From Nitrospirota bacterium (GTDB lineage: Bacteria > Nitrospirota > Thermodesulfovibrionia > Thermodesulfovibrionales > SM23-35): DNA of 64,000 bases. Below are positions 62,815-64,000 of the stretch, piece after piece. The stretch lies in the NCBI GenBank assembly GCA_040754395.1, contig JBFMCL010000001.1:103634-167633 (forward strand). Direction: 5' to 3'. Each line of letters starts with the position of its first letter. Positions within the stretch are counted from its first letter, which is position 1. The notes beneath the pieces are model-generated. The model had not been told where the DNA came from, made no database searches, and saw nothing but the letters and a program-made list of their open reading frames with translations. The position numbers and the translations under genes are program-made.

Positions 62815-63669
62815 GTGATCGATCTCCGCACAGATTTCCGGGAGTATTTCAAGGGGGACGATGTATTTGATCAGATACTGCACCTTCAGGGCAGGGTATT
62901 CCGGGAACACAAGAACCGCAAGACCCTCCGCATCGTGAAAGACGGAAGGGGGTATTTCGTGAAGATCCACCGCAAAACGGGATTAAAGGAAATCTTCAAG
63001 AATATCATGAATCTCCGCCTGCCTGTGCTTGGAGCCAGAAACGAGCTGAATGCCATCAAAAGGATGGAAGAACTTGGCATTGATACCATGAAAGTGGCCG
63101 GATTCGGCGAGCGGGGGATTGCCCCTGCCTGGCAGGACTCCTTTCTTATCACCGAGGAACTCGAAAACACCGTCAGTCTCGAAGACCTTGCCCGAAGGTG
63201 GAAGACCGATCCCCCCGAATTGCGCCTGAAGCGCGCTATAATCGCAAAAGTCGCAGACATTGCACGTGTCCTTCATCAGAATGGAGTAAATCACCGCGAC
63301 TTTTACCTCTGTCATTTCCTTCTTGAGCTGACCGGAGACCCCCGCTCGCGTACCAGTCAGAAAGGCGGGGGTACCGAAAAAGACCGTGTGAAGATCTACC
63401 TCATTGACCTGCACAGGGTCCAGATCCGCGATCGCACCCCTTCACGATGGATAGTCAAGGATCTCGCAGGTCTTTACTTTTCAGGAATGGATGCCGGTCT
63501 CACCCGGCGGGATCTGTTCAGGTTCATGAAAGCTTACCGCGGGAAGCCCCTGCGGACTCTTCTGAGAGATGAAAAGGAGCTCTGGGGTCGGGTTTCCCGG
63601 CGTGCCTTCAGGTTATACAAGAAGCATTTTCATCGGGTTCCCGGATTTTCCGGCAAGTATAAGGGCTGA
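62815..63669 (+). CDS. waaP: LPS core heptose(I) kinase WaaP
   Basis: 284 residues matching E. coli RfaP along most of its length: LQGRVFREHKNRKTLRIV, FVKIHRKTGLKEIFKNI, LRLPVLGARNELNAIKRMEELG, NHRDFYLCHFLL (catalytic Asp) and VIDLHRAQ-type LIDLHRVQ. Phosphorylates the first heptose, which is important for outer membrane stability. GTG start at 62815 with AAAAGGA eight bases upstream, one base after waaG; the frame is open inside waaG back to 62746. Confidence 0.93.
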   Translation: MIDLRTDFREYFKGDDVFDQILHLQGRVFREHKNRKTLRIVKDGRGYFVKIHRKTGLKEIFKNIMNLRLPVLGARNELNAIKRMEELGIDTMKVAGFGERGIAPAWQDSFLITEELENTVSLEDLARRWKTDPPELRLKRAIIAKVADIARVLHQNGVNHRDFYLCHFLLELTGDPRSRTSQKGGGTEKDRVKIYLIDLHRVQIRDRTPSRWIVKDLAGLYFSGMDAGLTRRDLFRFMKAYRGKPLRTLLRDEKELWGRVSRRAFRLYKKHFHRVPGFSGKYKG

Positions 63670-63693
63670 CCCTTTGACTGCCGATTCCCTTCA

Positions 63694-63723
63694 TTGACCG
63701 CCGTATTTATAACATTCTATAAT
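63694..63723 (+). promoter_or_regulatory. Promoter of the UDP-glucose dehydrogenase gene
   Basis: TTGACC (63694-63699), 18 bases, TATAAT (63718-63723). The start would be near 63730, 45 bases before the ATG. It shows the gene is transcribed separately from waaP. Confidence 0.72.
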
Positions 63724-63774
63724 CGTAACGATCGGAGAAAATACCATGACAGATTCCAATTTAACGGAGGATGT

Positions 63775-64000
63775 ATGCATATCGGAATAATCGGCACAGG
63801 GTATGTAGGTCTTGTAACAGGCGCATGTTTTGCCGAATTCGGCTTATTCGTGACCTGTATGGACAAGGATGAAAAAAAGATCAGTGCGCTCAAGAAAGGC
63901 GATATCCCGTTCTATGAACCGGGCCTCGCTGAGCTGGTGAAGAGGAATCTCGCTCAGGGAAGACTCTCCTTCACGACAAAAATCGCAAAGGCAGTCGAAT
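63775..64000 (+). CDS. ugd: UDP-glucose 6-dehydrogenase (3' partial)
   Basis: First 75 residues of the UDP-glucose/GDP-mannose dehydrogenase family. The N-terminal Rossmann motif [18 protein letters not shown] binds NAD, and [12 protein letters not shown] is the typical sugar-nucleotide dehydrogenase motif. It makes UDP-glucuronate for capsule or LPS sugars. GGAGG lies close before the ATG. The gene runs off the window. Confidence 0.93.
   Translation, partial: MHIGIIGTGYVGLVTGACFAEFGLFVTCMDKDEKKISALKKGDIPFYEPGLAELVKRNLAQGRLSFTTKIAKAVE

Noticed and set aside
8445-63672. AAGGGCTGACCC found near 8446 and again at 63661 as a dispersed repeat
   Set aside because: The second copy overlaps the end of waaP (stop codon TGA inside it) and matches only 12 bases; two chance hits are possible.
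1-64000. CRISPR array or cas genes, toxin-antitoxin and phage genes
   Set aside because: I saw no regularly spaced direct repeats, no Cas-type proteins and no phage structural genes in the window; the only mobile pieces are the group II intron and two transposase scraps.

Overview
The window comes from a Gram-negative (diderm), rod-shaped, piliated bacterium. Evidence for two membranes: a lipopolysaccharide (LPS) core and O-antigen gene set, two outer-membrane beta-barrel genes, lipoproteins and an MsbA-type flippase. The gene mix is a mreBCD-mrdA-rodA locus, His genes as a bare hisA-hisF pair, RtcB with archease, a PilY1 minor-pilin operon, several PilZ/GGDEF proteins and Hcp. This fits the Nitrospirota (Thermodesulfovibrionia-like) or Desulfobacterota; the taxon is my inference, since the window has no rRNA or other decisive marker.

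Layout. 1-6039: rod-shape operon (mreB partial, mreC, mreD, mrdA, a cysteine synthase, rodA). 6105-6181: tRNA-Met, followed on its 3' side by a broken REP-associated transposase and a group II intron whose reverse transcriptase has an in-frame stop and an altered catalytic box. 8587-12930: four-gene minus-strand LPS operon (glycosyltransferase, WaaP-like kinase, glycosyltransferase, O-antigen ligase). 13081-14682: sulfotransferase plus APS kinase. 14688-20892: MsbA-type exporter, DUF3108 protein, hisA-hisF, a PP-loop ATPase and the heptose-7-phosphate kinase. 21202-25355: two outer-membrane proteins flanking a DUF401 permease. 25637-29663: rtcB and archease around a PAS-GGDEF protein. 29723-33826: PpiC-type lipoprotein isomerase, hemL, an atpZ-atpI pair without the rest of the ATP synthase, a TPR protein and a PilZ protein.

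34110-37507 is a wrecked 5-oxoprolinase/hydantoinase locus. Its promoter and first ~34 codons survive, and so does a frameshifted C-terminal part; the middle has been replaced by an AT-rich insert carrying an IS3 transposase scrap and a secreted TPR protein with a SleB-like tail. Next come the sigma-70 gene (with a 48-codon ORF overlapping its start), cysE-cysK, small PilZ and periplasmic proteins, Hcp with a CRP/FNR-type palindrome, two permeases and a 3D-domain protein.

50858-59835 is a type IV pilus tip operon: a very long PilY1 with an array of cysteine repeats, FimT/GspH-, PilV-, PilW- and PilX-like proteins and an Ig-like lipoprotein. 59881-64000 is a second LPS-core cluster: methyltransferase, WaaP-like kinase, WaaG, WaaP and the start of UDP-glucose dehydrogenase.

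How it fits together: much of the window is cell-envelope biology. It covers wall elongation, heptose activation, core assembly and phosphorylation, possible sulfation, flipping, O-antigen ligation, porins and pili, with cyclic-di-GMP proteins interspersed. I did not find a convincing new defence or mobile system. The observations most worth a second look are the replaced 5-oxoprolinase locus, the PilY1 cysteine array, the HisF insertion, the small ORF coupled to the sigma factor, two large imperfect inverted repeats and the repeated pattern of -10 boxes abutting start codons.
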